Below, in pieces: positions 41,089 through 51,035 of a stretch of DNA of 64,000 nt. Within the stretch, counting starts at the first letter, position 1; each line of letters opens with the position of its first letter. The stretch covers positions 20,431 through 84,430 of the forward strand of contig DYNE01000005.1 of NCBI GenBank assembly GCA_020721225.1, written 5' to 3'. The notes beneath the pieces are model-generated. The model was not told the DNA's origin. It saw only the letters and a program-made list of their open reading frames with translations, and searched no databases. The translations under genes and the position numbers were made by a program. Origin of the DNA: Pelodictyon luteolum. GTDB taxonomy: Bacteria; Bacteroidota; Chlorobiia; Chlorobiales; Chlorobiaceae.

Positions 41089-41612
41089 GCCTGTATGACC
41101 CCTTTTGTTTCGTGTTTAATATCCTTCCCATTCCCTGTAAGCGCTCCATCCTCCCCTGCAGCAGAGGCGGCCGGAATGCATCCGTTAGCGCTTCCGGAGT
41201 TGGCGGCCTCCAGATCTCGCAGCAGCTTGCCTGTCGTGATGTTGTCGAACTCTCTCTCGACCACCTGCTCGATGCGCATGATCTCGTGACGCAGCACGCA
41301 ACGGGCACGGTTGGCGCATATCTGCTTGCGGAACATGCACTCCGAAACCTGCACCCTGCCCTGGAATATCTCGATCAGCTCCCTGACCCGTATGTCGTCC
41401 GGTGCTTTTGCAAGCATGAAGCCACCGCCCGCGCCCTCTTTTGAAGAGACAAGACCGTGACGGATCATCTCCTGAAGCAGCCTGCGCAGAAACTGATAGG
41501 GAATATCCTGCTCCCCTGCGATAGACCTTGCCGAGAGATACCCTCCATTTGCAAATCCAAGCGACAGCAGGGCCCTGATGGCGTAGTCGGTATTTTTTGT
41601 GAGTACTTTCAT
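41085..41612 (-). CDS. Rrf2-family transcriptional regulator
   Basis: A 175-residue regulator: an N-terminal winged helix starting MKVLTKNTDYAIRALL, the recognition region ISARSIAGEQ-type SARSIAGEQDIPYQFLRRLL, the wing KEGAGGGFML, and three cysteines in CMFRKQICANRARC that could bind an Fe-S cluster as in IscR/NsrR. Family members sense NO, redox or iron-sulfur status. It heads the operon with the Fe-S protein, TPR protein and hcp, so it most likely controls hcp in response to NO. An inverted repeat 13 bases upstream is a probable operator. Start at 41612, not the earlier 41633. Confidence 0.92.
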   Translation of the reverse strand: MKVLTKNTDYAIRALLSLGFANGGYLSARSIAGEQDIPYQFLRRLLQEMIRHGLVSSKEGAGGGFMLAKAPDDIRVRELIEIFQGRVQVSECMFRKQICANRARCVLRHEIMRIEQVVEREFDNITTGKLLRDLEAANSGSANGCIPAASAAGEDGALTGNGKDIKHETKGVIQA

Positions 41613-41624
41613 GGTTTTTTTAAA

Positions 41625-41643
41625 TGATACCAATTTAGTATCA
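41625..41643 (-). promoter_or_regulatory. Probable Rrf2 operator
   Basis: Perfect inverted repeat TGATAC-N7-GTATCA (centre AT-rich), 13 bases upstream of the Rrf2 start codon. Size and symmetry fit a winged-helix dimer, and position fits autoregulation of the Rrf2-hcp operon. The consensus differs from the NsrR and IscR sites I know. Confidence 0.6.
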
Positions 41644-41859
41644 GTTAATTGAAAGCAACAATCTTTTTTAATAATTCCTTGAGATTGAAATTTTTTTTCG
41701 GAAGTGCGTACCGAAGTATTGAAAAGCGGAAAAACGGCGTGGTGCCAAACGACAGCAGTTGTGACAGGAACAAGGGTTTTGTAGATTTAATAACAAAGCC
41801 ATTATGGCTCTGACCATTTGCCCGACAGGTAAGTCGAAAACAAAAAAAAGCGCCGACCC

Positions 41860-42999
41860 ATGATCCAAAGGCTATACATCCACAACTACCGATGCCTTGA
41901 GAACTTCGAGCTGAATCTGAAAGAGCTGCAATCGGCACTTCTCATCGGAAAAAACGGTACCGGTAAATCGACGATCTCCTGCGTACTCCAGCTGTATCAG
42001 TCTATCGGTCGAGGAATCAACAGCGTAAAAGAGCTGGGAAATAAACCACTTAACCTTCTCCGCCCAAAAGACTTTTATAGAGGAAGAACCGAGGTCCCGA
42101 TGCGTTTTGAAATCGAGGTCTTGCTGGACAATCAGGTGTATACCTATACCCTCGCGTTTGATCTGCCGGGAAATTTCCAAAAGCTCAGAGTTATCGAAGA
42201 GCGGCTGACCGTCTCGGATAACCTGATCTTTAACCGCAAAGAAGCGCTGGTTACGCTTACAAGAAAATCGACAGGCTCTATCCACCATGAATCGCAGTTC
42301 TCGGTTGACTGGCATCTGATCGCCCTCCCGGTTATTCAGGAACAATCGGAACAGGACCCGCTTCATATTTTCAAAACCTGGCTTGCCAACATGATTATTC
42401 TTTCACCAATTCCAGCTAAAATCATCGGGGAATCCAGCGAAGAAACTTTTGAAATCAACCGTGATGGATCGAACTTTGCCGACTGGTTTACAGGACTGCT
42501 GAAAATCTACCCGGCAGCTTATACAACCATCGACAATTATCTGCGTGAAATTTTCCCTGATATACTGGATATTCGGAACAAGACAATCGGAGAAAACGCC
42601 AAAAGCATGGTGATTCAGTTCGAAGCAGACAAGGCCATTCTCAGGCTCGACTTCGACGACCTCTCCGATGGGGAAAAATGTTACTTTCTTTGCGCACTGG
42701 TTATTGCGGCAAACAAATGTTACGGCCCCATCTTCTGTTTCTGGGATGAGCCTGACAACTATCTCTCATTGCCGGAAGTCGGGCATTTCATCATGGCGCT
42801 TCGCCGCTCGTTCAGGGAGAGCGGTCAGATTCTGGTAACATCCCACAATGAGGAGACCATCCGCAAATTCCCGAATGATAACATCTTTGCCCTCGACCGG
42901 AAAAGCCATCTCGAACCGACATTGATCCGGCTGCTCAGCGACATTCCCTTTGAGGGAAGTCCGGCTGACGCGCTGATTCGTGGAGAGATCGAGCTATGA
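41860..42999 (+). CDS. AAA/OLD-type ATPase of a putative defence pair
   Basis: A 379-residue ABC-like AAA ATPase. Walker A is LIGKNGTGKSTIS near residue 28; the signature-like LSDGEKCYF lies near 268; Walker B is FCFWDEPDNYLSL near 290, with DNYL in place of the usual NHLD; the His switch region is VTSHNEETI. Such single ATPases pair with a small nuclease-like protein in phage-defence modules (PARIS AriA/AriB, OLD/Gabija-type). Here the next gene, overlapping by four bases (ATGA), is a TOPRIM-like protein. It lies between the Rrf2 operon and core genes, with a 250-base AT-rich leader. Confidence 0.82.
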   Translation: MIQRLYIHNYRCLENFELNLKELQSALLIGKNGTGKSTISCVLQLYQSIGRGINSVKELGNKPLNLLRPKDFYRGRTEVPMRFEIEVLLDNQVYTYTLAFDLPGNFQKLRVIEERLTVSDNLIFNRKEALVTLTRKSTGSIHHESQFSVDWHLIALPVIQEQSEQDPLHIFKTWLANMIILSPIPAKIIGESSEETFEINRDGSNFADWFTGLLKIYPAAYTTIDNYLREIFPDILDIRNKTIGENAKSMVIQFEADKAILRLDFDDLSDGEKCYFLCALVIAANKCYGPIFCFWDEPDNYLSLPEVGHFIMALRRSFRESGQILVTSHNEETIRKFPNDNIFALDRKSHLEPTLIRLLSDIPFEGSPADALIRGEIEL

Positions 43000-43495
43000 G
43001 AAATCTGTACAAGCCACATGTTCTTGTACTGCCCGAAGACGAAGCAGATCAGCAACTTGCTAACGGTATCAAGCTGTCGCTCAATATAAATAACCAAGCG
43101 CTCATTATTGACAAGCCAGCTAAAGGGTGGTTGAATGTGGTGAAAAAATTCACAGCACAGGTTCCGGAAATGCGGAGATATCAATCTCGCATTGTTGTTC
43201 TTCTGATTGACTTCGACTGTAAAACAAAAGGAACAACTCCGGAAAAGCGCTTCTCTAAGGTTACAAATGAGATACCTGAAGATCTCAGAAGCAGGACATT
43301 CGTCCTGGGAACACTCGTTGAACCGGAAAACTAAAAACAAAGCTCTCAATGGGTCTGGAGCATATTGGTGAAACCCTCGCCGAGGATTGCCCCGACAAGC
43401 AGAATCCATTATGGAATGATGATATGCTCAAACATAATGCCCCGGAGCTGGAGAGACTGCTTGAATCGGTAAGGCATTTTCTTTTCAGTAAATAG
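42996..43495 (+). pseudogene. TOPRIM-like partner of the ATPase, frameshifted
   Basis: The first part (112 codons) starts MRNLYKPHVLVLPEDEADQQ; the acidic LPEDEAD and the VVLLIDFDC (DxD) strand resemble a TOPRIM/DUF4276-like nuclease fold. It stops at 43332-43334 after GTLVEPEN. Another frame continues directly as KLKTKLSMGLEHIGETLAED and runs to the stop at 43493-43495, with LERLLESVRHFLF at the end. One extra A in the run at 43327-43330 would restore a single protein of about 166 aa. As given, the pair is inactive unless the frameshift is a sequencing error or is bypassed. Confidence 0.72.
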
Positions 43496-43811
43496 CAACA
43501 CATTAACCCGGATTGTGTTGCGAGTTTTTCCCCGAGTTCCGTCGGATTTATTCATAACGGCTTTTACCCGTCGGACAAACATATTTAAACGCTTACCGGT
43601 AATAATCACCAATTTAAGAGAATCCCTTACTTGATCCCGCAACAGGAACCAGTTCGCCCGAGCTTCGCAGATGGTTGTTGTTTCGCTTTTCAGGATAAAC
43701 GAAACCGGCTGAACTTTCTGCTTACCGCTTCTGGTTCTTATATTGGCTTAAGCGCCATCCGGATCCCTGCCGGAAACATTGCTCCAAACAAAATCCGATA
43801 TACCCGACATC

Positions 43812-44747
43812 ATGCTGCAGCTCAGAACCGCCGGCTATAAAGCGCTTGACATCCTCCGCACAGAGGGTGCTGTTCCTTTTCCATGGAAGAGCACCGGCGA
43901 ACTCGAAGAGAGAACCGACAAGCTCATGCAACGTTTTTTTGAGGAAAGAGCTGCTGTATCGAAAGAGCTGGGGGCAGGGTTTCTTCTGGCGGAAGAACTC
44001 GACCGCCTCCTGCGTACCGAAGAGCCGGAAATCATGGACAGCGAAAACCTGGCCGCAACCGAGAAACTCGCCATAGTACGAGCTCTCGACAGGCAGAACA
44101 GCGTCATGGGCCTTTACTCACGTTATGCAGCTCTGCTTCTCCCTCTTGTCCGGGATATCGCATCAAGGACACAGAGCCGGGTCAGGCTGCTCGAACTGGC
44201 CGGCGGAACCGGAGGACTTGCCCTGGCCCTCGCCTCCGAAGCACAAAAGCAGAATCTGCCTCTTTCGGTAACAGGATCTGACGTCGTTCCGGAGTATATT
44301 CGGGAAGCAAAGCGTGTCGCTCTGGAAAAAGGGCTGCCGGTAACCTTCAGGCTGCTCGACGCATTCGACATGAATACCGGTCAGCATGAAACATTCGATA
44401 TCATCCTGATCTCCCAGAGTCTCCACCATTTCACGCCGGGACAACTCGCCGTGATGATCGCGAATGCAGAAAAGCGGAACGCTTCGGCATTTGTAGGGAT
44501 AGACGGATACCGCGACCTCCTGCTGGGCATCGGCATGCCGCTCGCCGCAGGCCTTCAGGGAATCCCGGCATTCACCCTGGACGGGCTCACCTCAGCCCGA
44601 AAATTCTACTCGGAACCGGAGCTTCGGCTTATTGCTGAAACAGCCGTCGCTCCCGGGCGTTACGCCATCGGGTGCTCATGGCCGATGACCGTGCTGACCG
44701 TACGATTCGACGACGGCGAACCTGCAATCTGCACGCGGTTCGCATGA
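43812..44747 (+). CDS. SAM-dependent methyltransferase
   Basis: A 311-residue putative class I methyltransferase. The N-terminal helical region (about 1-120) is followed by motif I LLELAGGTGGLALAL near 130, VTGSDVVPEYI (acidic ribose contact), and ILISQSLHHFTPGQL near 205. No signal peptide is present; substrate unknown. A TTG at 43779 is also possible; the ATG at 43812 is preferred. The preceding 280 bases (43496-43811) contain no gene that I can support. Confidence 0.8.
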   Translation: MLQLRTAGYKALDILRTEGAVPFPWKSTGELEERTDKLMQRFFEERAAVSKELGAGFLLAEELDRLLRTEEPEIMDSENLAATEKLAIVRALDRQNSVMGLYSRYAALLLPLVRDIASRTQSRVRLLELAGGTGGLALALASEAQKQNLPLSVTGSDVVPEYIREAKRVALEKGLPVTFRLLDAFDMNTGQHETFDIILISQSLHHFTPGQLAVMIANAEKRNASAFVGIDGYRDLLLGIGMPLAAGLQGIPAFTLDGLTSARKFYSEPELRLIAETAVAPGRYAIGCSWPMTVLTVRFDDGEPAICTRFA

Positions 44748-44817
44748 ACCTCAGATGCCGGCGATAGTGCGTCATAAAAGAATACACAGCAACCACTAAC
44801 CAAACCAACAAACAACA

Positions 44818-45270
44818 ATGAACATCGGAAAACTTGCAGGCACAGCGCTTATCGCTCTTGCCGCAATCCAGCTTATCCCCTACGGCAGGGATCATCAGAA
44901 TCCTCCGGTTACCGGTGAACCCGAATGGGATTCGCCAAGAACCCGTGAGCTTTTTTTTCAGGCCTGCAAGGACTGCCACTCGAATGAAACCACCTGGCCA
45001 TGGTACAGCTCGGTAGCTCCGGCGTCATGGCTGGCACAGGTCGATGTAAACATAGGACGAAAGAAATTCAACGTATCCGAGTGGGGAAGAGAAGAAAAAA
45101 ACGAAGGCGACGAAGCGGCCGGTGAGGTCAGAGAGGGAAAAATGCCCCCATGGTTCTATCTGCCTGCCCATCCTGAAGCCAAACTCGGCGATACGGAAAA
45201 AGAGGAACTGGTCAACGGACTTGTCGCCACTTTCGGAGATAAAAAGAAAGAAAAAGCCGAAAAGCCCTGA
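44818..45270 (+). CDS. Haem-binding domain protein (single CxxCH)
   Basis: A 150-residue protein with an N-terminal signal anchor and a Haem_bd-type domain: [20 protein letters not shown] carries the CxxCH site near residue 52, followed by [11 protein letters not shown] and the conserved [15 protein letters not shown]. It is probably a periplasmic, membrane-anchored c-type cytochrome-like protein, role unknown. The C-terminal tail is rich in Lys/Glu. It stands 70 bases after the methyltransferase gene. Confidence 0.85.
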   Translation: MNIGKLAGTALIALAAIQLIPYGRDHQNPPVTGEPEWDSPRTRELFFQACKDCHSNETTWPWYSSVAPASWLAQVDVNIGRKKFNVSEWGREEKNEGDEAAGEVREGKMPPWFYLPAHPEAKLGDTEKEELVNGLVATFGDKKKEKAEKP

Positions 45271-45462
45271 TCTCCCTTTTTCCGTCTGCGTGACAACGCG
45301 CCTGCGATGTGGCGGTAGTGCTGCTGTTCAAATCAGTGCCCCCCGCCGCATTTGCGGAAATCCGGATGCATGCCGTACAGGCATACCGATTGGTTTTTCT
45401 GTCGAAAGCATATACCTTACAGCTGAACGGGTTCCGTTTATTCAAGCCTTATCAGCACTTTC

Positions 45463-46488
45463 ATGAATCCTGGCCTGCATTCCAGAAAAGCAATTCTTTC
45501 CGAACAGAACTATCTTCTCCATATAGCCCTGCTGCTCGCTACCGTCGTCTGCACGCTCTGGGCAGGGGCATTCTGGACCGGCCGTCCTGTCCGGTTCGAC
45601 AGCCCGCAAGGCCTGCTCGAAGAGCTGAGCTACGGAGTACCCTATTCGGCATCACTCCTGCTGTTCCTCGGCACCCATGAGTTCGGCCACTTTTTTGCCG
45701 CACTGCTGCACCGGATACGGGCGACCCTCCCTTATTTCATTCCCGTTCCGCCGCTGCCGTTTCTCCTTAACCTCGGCACCATGGGAGCAGTTATAAAAAT
45801 AAGGGAGAGAATTCCCGATACAAGGGCGTTGTTCGATACCGGAGCCGCCGGCCCCTTAAGCGGTTTTGTCGTATGCATCGGCCTTCTGCTTTACGGTTTT
45901 CTGAATCTTCCGCCCGATACATACATCTATTCGATTCATCCCGAATACCTTGCCTCGGGAGGCATACCCGAACAAGCGCCCGAAGGCTCGCTCTTCCTTG
46001 GAAAAAACCTGCTCTGGCTGATCCTTGAATGGCTGATCCGCCCGGAAAATCTTCCACCGATGACAGAAATGTATCACTACCCGTTTCTGTTTACCGGCTG
46101 GCTCGCCTCATTCGTTACGGCGCTTAACCTGCTTCCCGTAGGACAGCTGGATGGAGGACACGTCATCTATGCCATGTTCGGCAGAAAGGGGCACCTGAAA
46201 GCGGCAAAAACCTTTCTTGCGTTTATTTTCATACTGGCGCTGCCATCATTTGTCGAACTGATTACCTCACTGCTCCCCGGTCTGCAGAGCCCTGTTCCTG
46301 AGTGGATACTGCAATGGTCGTGGCCGGGATGGATGTTCTGGTTTTTCATTCTCCTTCGCTTCATCCGCATAGGTCATCCCCCGACCGCCTGCGACCATCC
46401 CCTCGACAACAGGAGAACGGCAATCGGATGGCTGGCCATTATCATCTTTTTTCTCTCTTTCACTCCGGTACCGTTCGGCATCATATGA
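45463..46488 (+). CDS. Site-2 protease-like M50 metallopeptidase
   Basis: Integral membrane zinc protease, 341 aa, with six or more TM helices. The catalytic HEFGHFFAALLHR is near residue 70, and the third ligand motif LLPVGQLDGGHVIY is near 225. No PDZ domain is seen, in contrast to RseP; the form is like plant EGY/FtsH-like M50 proteins. Substrates may be membrane-bound regulators. The stop overlaps the folP start (ATGA). Confidence 0.88.
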   Translation: MNPGLHSRKAILSEQNYLLHIALLLATVVCTLWAGAFWTGRPVRFDSPQGLLEELSYGVPYSASLLLFLGTHEFGHFFAALLHRIRATLPYFIPVPPLPFLLNLGTMGAVIKIRERIPDTRALFDTGAAGPLSGFVVCIGLLLYGFLNLPPDTYIYSIHPEYLASGGIPEQAPEGSLFLGKNLLWLILEWLIRPENLPPMTEMYHYPFLFTGWLASFVTALNLLPVGQLDGGHVIYAMFGRKGHLKAAKTFLAFIFILALPSFVELITSLLPGLQSPVPEWILQWSWPGWMFWFFILLRFIRIGHPPTACDHPLDNRRTAIGWLAIIIFFLSFTPVPFGII

Positions 46489-47390
46489 ACAGAACCACTG
46501 ACGGGCACTACCTGCTCAACTGCTCCGGCCGCACACTCGATCTACGCAACAGCGCTGCCGTTATGGGTATTGTCAATCTTACGCCTGACTCCTTTTCCGA
46601 CGGAGGCATGTTTCAGGAATCGGGAGGCGATACCGACCTTTCACGCGCCGTGGAGTACGCCCTGTCGATGGAGAGGGATGGCGCACTCATCATCGACATC
46701 GGAGGAGAGTCTACCAGGCCCGGGGCATCGAAAGTTTCCGCTGATGAGGAGATACGCCGAACCATACCGTTCATCTCTCTCCTGCGAAACAAATCGGATG
46801 TCCTGATCTCTATCGACACATACAAATCGGAAGTTGCCGAAGCCGCACTCGATGCGGGCGCTCAGATCGTAAACGATATATCCGGTTTTACCTTCGACCG
46901 CAACCTGCCCTCCATCTGCAGGAAATACCGCGCCGCGGCTATCCTGATGCATACACCGATCACTCCGGATTCCATGAAATGGAGTACGCAGACTCACTCC
47001 GCCGTCTGCGACGTTACCGGCACCGTCACGGAATTTCTGCAGAAAGCCATTGCCTCGGCAAAACATGCAGGAATCGACGATATCATCATCGATCCCGGAT
47101 TCGGATTCGGCAAGAGCGTGAACGAGAATTTCCGCCTGCTCGGCAACATCCCGCGGCTTCTGGAGCTTGAACGCCCTCTCCTCGCAGGGGTTTCAAGAAA
47201 ATCGTTTCTGGGTCATGCCATCAGAAAAAACGGCGAACCTGAACCGCCGCCGGCAGCGAGATATGACGCTACCGCAGCGGCCCAGACCATAGCACTCATG
47301 CATGGAGCGGCAATCATCAGGACGCACGATGTCAGAGCGGCCTCTCATGCCGTCTCGATCGTCAGCGCAATGAAACGTGCCATAGCGTAA
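46485..47390 (+). CDS. folP: Dihydropteroate synthase
   Basis: Folate enzyme (301 aa) joining p-aminobenzoate with 6-hydroxymethyl-dihydropterin pyrophosphate. Seen: MGIVNLTPDSFSDGG near residue 27, DIGGESTRPGA near 70, IVNDISGF near 130, IIDPGFGFGKS near 200, and the end motif RTHDVRAA. The frame is open upstream inside the M50 gene; the ATG overlapping its stop by four bases gives the family length. The partner pabB-pabC lies 7 kb downstream on the other strand. Confidence 0.96.
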   Translation: MNRTTDGHYLLNCSGRTLDLRNSAAVMGIVNLTPDSFSDGGMFQESGGDTDLSRAVEYALSMERDGALIIDIGGESTRPGASKVSADEEIRRTIPFISLLRNKSDVLISIDTYKSEVAEAALDAGAQIVNDISGFTFDRNLPSICRKYRAAAILMHTPITPDSMKWSTQTHSAVCDVTGTVTEFLQKAIASAKHAGIDDIIIDPGFGFGKSVNENFRLLGNIPRLLELERPLLAGVSRKSFLGHAIRKNGEPEPPPAARYDATAAAQTIALMHGAAIIRTHDVRAASHAVSIVSAMKRAIA

Positions 47391-47481
47391 CGGCTCTCCG
47401 TTCCGTATTTTCAGTGTACCCTGTATTTTATTACCTTTTTGTTTCCACGGCGGAAACGGAATCGTTAAACGTAGTGCGTAC

Positions 47482-50400
47482 ATGTATCTTTCAAAAATCG
47501 AGATTCTCGGGTTCAAGAGTTTCGCTCACCGGGTCAGGATAAGTTTCGACAAAGGCCTTACGGCAATTGTCGGGCCAAACGGCTGCGGAAAAACAAATGT
47601 CGTGGACGCCATACGCTGGGTACTCGGTGAACAGCGCACCACCCTGCTCCGTTCGACAAAAATGGAAAACATCATTTTCAATGGATCAAAAAATCTTAAA
47701 CCGCTCAGTCTGACTGAAGTCTCCATCACCATCGAAAACACCAGAAACGTCCTGCCCACAGAATACACCGAAGTTACCGTTACCCGAAGGCTTTACAGGA
47801 ACGGAGAGAGCGACTACCTGCTCAACCAGGTTCCATGCCGTCTGAAGGATATTCTCGATCTCTTTACCGATACTGGAATGGGAAGCGATGCCTATTCGGT
47901 AATAGAGCTGAAAATGATCGAAGAGATCATCAGCAATAAAAGCGAGGAGAGGTTGAAGCTTTTTGAAGAAGCAGCAGGAATCACACGCTACAAGCAGCGC
48001 AGAAAACAGACCTTCAAACAGCTGGAAAGCGCTTCGAGAGATCTGGCCAGAGTGGACGACGTTATTGCCGAAGTGGAAAAAAAAGTGAGAAGCCTGAAGC
48101 TGCAGGTGAAAAAGGCCGAAAAACTCAGAGAGTTGAAAAGTGAGCTAAAACAAACTGATCTTCTGCTTGCAGGCCTTACCCTGCACGATGAGCTTGAAAA
48201 ACTCGAGCCACTGAAAAAACTGATCGAACATGAAGAGTGCCTCTGTCATGAACTGGCGGCGACAATCGCAGGACGTGAATGTGCCCTCCAGGATGCGGAA
48301 CTGCTGCAACTCCGCCAAGAAGAGCAACTTTCAGCCTCACAAAAAGAGATGAACGAAATCATTGAGATGATTCATGACCTTGAAAAAAAACTGCTGCAGC
48401 ATGAAGAACAGCTAAAAAGCCTTACCGGAACGCAAAACAGCATCAGAACGGCTCTCAAGGAAAAACAAGAGAAAATCCTCTTGCTTGAAAAACGAAAGAA
48501 TGAATTGCTGGAGAGAAAAAAGCCACTGGAAAAAAGCTGTACTGATCGCCTGGAAGAATACAGAACGCTCTCGGGAGAACACGACCGCCTGAACTCGAAA
48601 CTTCAGACTCATCGGTCCGAAATTACGGAAAACCGGAAGGAGATTTCAGAACGGGAAAAAGCGCTTAATCGGCTTCTACTTCAAAAAAACAGTCTCGAAA
48701 CACGAAAGCAGCAGCTTCGGTCTGTAGTTCAAAAAGCCGAAAGCTCCAGAAATGCCGCGATGCAGAAGAGCGTAGAATCGACAGCCTTACGCATAAAACT
48801 CGAATCAGAGATTTCCCGACAGACCGCATTGCTTGAACAGGCAAGAGATGAGGAGTCGAGATTGAAAAACAAGATCGACGCTCTCATTTCCGCCATCGAG
48901 ATGGAAAAAGAAGAGCTGCTCTCCCTTCGTACGGAGCGGGCAAGCGTCGACAACCAGATTGCTCTGGCCGATGCTGTACTTGAGAATTTTGAAGACCTGC
49001 CGGAGGGCATCGAATTTCTTGAAAAACAGAAACCTTCCGGAACAAATCAGGGATGCCTGGCCGACATGATTTCCCTGGATCCTGCATACCGAAAAGCGGT
49101 ACATGCGGCTCTCGGTGAGGCTCTGAGCTATTATGTATGCAACTCACTTGCCGAAGCGAAACAGTCGATGCAGCAGCTTCGCCTGTCGAAAAAAGGAAAA
49201 CTCCACTTTCTGGTTCTTGACCTTATCGTCAAGACATCGGATAACCAGACACCTTTACTGAACGACTGCCGCCGTATGGCGGATATTATCGACTACCCCG
49301 AAGAGCTGTCGGCAGCACTGAGTAATCTGCTGTACAAATATTATCTGGTTGAGAATCTTGACACTGCCGAAAATTTATCGCATCGGGATCCCGATGCGCT
49401 GTTCGTAACTCCGGACGGAGAAAAATTCAGCGGCAGAGGCCTGCTCTACGGTGGCAGTTCCAGCAATCGTGAAGGGGTCCGACTCGGTAAAAAAGCCGAA
49501 CGGGAACTGTTGCACCACAAGCACGCCATACTGCAATCGAAAATCATCGGAACAGAGAGTGCCCTTCGGCAGCTCCAGGAAGAACTTGAAAGCGTAAAAA
49601 AAGAACGGCAAAGAGTACAAACGGAAAAATTGCAGCAGGAAATCCGGGTTCAGGAAAAAAAACTTGCCCATATGCAAGCTGAAGAACATGCCCTCCGGCA
49701 AACCATCCGGCATGCTGAACAGGAGGTGACCGAACTGCTTGCCGGAGTGACGCAACTCGACCAGGAATCTGCCGCATTCGTACCGCAGATTACCGAAAAA
49801 GAAAACGCACTGCAGCTCTTGCTGGAAAATATTCAGCATGCCCAGGAAAAACTTGCCGGTCTTGAAACCCATTACCACAGACTCAGTCATGATCTTCAGG
49901 CAGGCCAGAGCCTCCACCGGGACGCAGAACTCGAACTGGAAAAGCTGCTGTTCAGCCTCAATGCGAGCAGCCAGACCCTGCGGGCGGTTCACAACGATAT
50001 CAGAAAACTGGAGTGGGAAGCTACAGATACCACCGAAAAAATCAACCGCACAGAACTGACGGTCAATGAATTGAAAACCCTACTCGAAAGCCATCTCCTG
50101 AGTGCTGCTGCCGGGCAGGAATCTCTGAAAAAACTTGAAAGCACCTGCAGAGAACTGCAAGCCGAAAATCAGCAATCCCGGACAATCCAGAGAGAGTTGC
50201 GCAGAAAACATGAAGTGAGTCGCGAACTGGTCGATCAGCTTGTTCAGCAGCAATTGCAAGCTGAACAGCAGCTCGATCATCTTTTGACCTCGATTCAGGT
50301 GCGTTACGGCTGTGAGCTTAAAACCATTGAACCGTCCGAACTGCCCGGTAATTTTGACCGGGCTTCGGCGGCGGACAGACTCACCGTACTGCAGAAACAG

Positions 50401-51018
50401 CGCGAACAGTTCGGAGCGGTCAATGAGCTGGCGCTTGAAGAATATGAATCCGAAAAAGAGCGCCTTGATTTCCTGATCACTCAGAAAGAAGATCTGCTCT
50501 CTGCTGAGACCCAGCTGCGCGATACCATTGAAGAAATAAACAAAACGGCACTACAGAAGTTCAGGGAAACATATACGGCAGTAAGAAAAAACTTCATCTC
50601 CATATTCCACGAACTTTTCGATCCCGAAGACGAGGTCGATCTCCTCTGCAGCAGTGCCGAAGATCCGCTCGATGCACATATAGAGATCGTCGCCAAACCG
50701 AGAGGGAAAAAGCCACTCTCTATAGAGCAGCTCAGTGGAGGAGAGAAGGCCTTGACTGCCCTTTCACTCCTGTTTGCCATCTATCTTGTCAAACCAAGTC
50801 CCTTCTGCATTCTCGATGAAGTGGACGCTCCGCTCGATGACGCCAATGTGGGGCGGTTCATTAAACTTTTGAAAAAATTTGAGAATAACACTCAATTTAT
50901 TATTGTTACGCACAACAAGAAATCCATGGCCTCCTGTCAGGCGCTATATGGCGTAACCATGGAGGAAGAGGGTGTATCGAAACTGATTCCCGTTCGGCTT
51001 GAAAAAACAGGACTTTGA
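47482..51018 (+). CDS. smc: Chromosome segregation SMC ATPase
   Basis: Full-length SMC protein, 1178 aa, the motor of the bacterial condensin with ScpA/ScpB. The N-terminal head has IVGPNGCGKTNVVDAIRW near 25; two long coiled coils (about 165-500 and 670-1010) flank a hinge around 505-650; the C-terminal head has QLSGGEKALTALSLLF near 1080 and ILDEVDAPLDDANV near 1110. No break in the frame. The stop is followed within 20 bases by a HAD phosphatase gene, suggesting a shared transcript down to nth. Confidence 0.97.
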   Translation: MYLSKIEILGFKSFAHRVRISFDKGLTAIVGPNGCGKTNVVDAIRWVLGEQRTTLLRSTKMENIIFNGSKNLKPLSLTEVSITIENTRNVLPTEYTEVTVTRRLYRNGESDYLLNQVPCRLKDILDLFTDTGMGSDAYSVIELKMIEEIISNKSEERLKLFEEAAGITRYKQRRKQTFKQLESASRDLARVDDVIAEVEKKVRSLKLQVKKAEKLRELKSELKQTDLLLAGLTLHDELEKLEPLKKLIEHEECLCHELAATIAGRECALQDAELLQLRQEEQLSASQKEMNEIIEMIHDLEKKLLQHEEQLKSLTGTQNSIRTALKEKQEKILLLEKRKNELLERKKPLEKSCTDRLEEYRTLSGEHDRLNSKLQTHRSEITENRKEISEREKALNRLLLQKNSLETRKQQLRSVVQKAESSRNAAMQKSVESTALRIKLESEISRQTALLEQARDEESRLKNKIDALISAIEMEKEELLSLRTERASVDNQIALADAVLENFEDLPEGIEFLEKQKPSGTNQGCLADMISLDPAYRKAVHAALGEALSYYVCNSLAEAKQSMQQLRLSKKGKLHFLVLDLIVKTSDNQTPLLNDCRRMADIIDYPEELSAALSNLLYKYYLVENLDTAENLSHRDPDALFVTPDGEKFSGRGLLYGGSSSNREGVRLGKKAERELLHHKHAILQSKIIGTESALRQLQEELESVKKERQRVQTEKLQQEIRVQEKKLAHMQAEEHALRQTIRHAEQEVTELLAGVTQLDQESAAFVPQITEKENALQLLLENIQHAQEKLAGLETHYHRLSHDLQAGQSLHRDAELELEKLLFSLNASSQTLRAVHNDIRKLEWEATDTTEKINRTELTVNELKTLLESHLLSAAAGQESLKKLESTCRELQAENQQSRTIQRELRRKHEVSRELVDQLVQQQLQAEQQLDHLLTSIQVRYGCELKTIEPSELPGNFDRASAADRLTVLQKQREQFGAVNELALEEYESEKERLDFLITQKEDLLSAETQLRDTIEEINKTALQKFRETYTAVRKNFISIFHELFDPEDEVDLLCSSAEDPLDAHIEIVAKPRGKKPLSIEQLSGGEKALTALSLLFAIYLVKPSPFCILDEVDAPLDDANVGRFIKLLKKFENNTQFIIVTHNKKSMASCQALYGVTMEEEGVSKLIPVRLEKTGL

Positions 51019-51035
51019 GCCTGGCGGATATTGTT

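Noticed and set aside
43409..43642. Minus-strand frame resembling a transposase C-terminus
   Set aside because: It overlaps the end of the TOPRIM-like gene and the resemblance (SLKLVIITGKRL region) is too weak to name a family.
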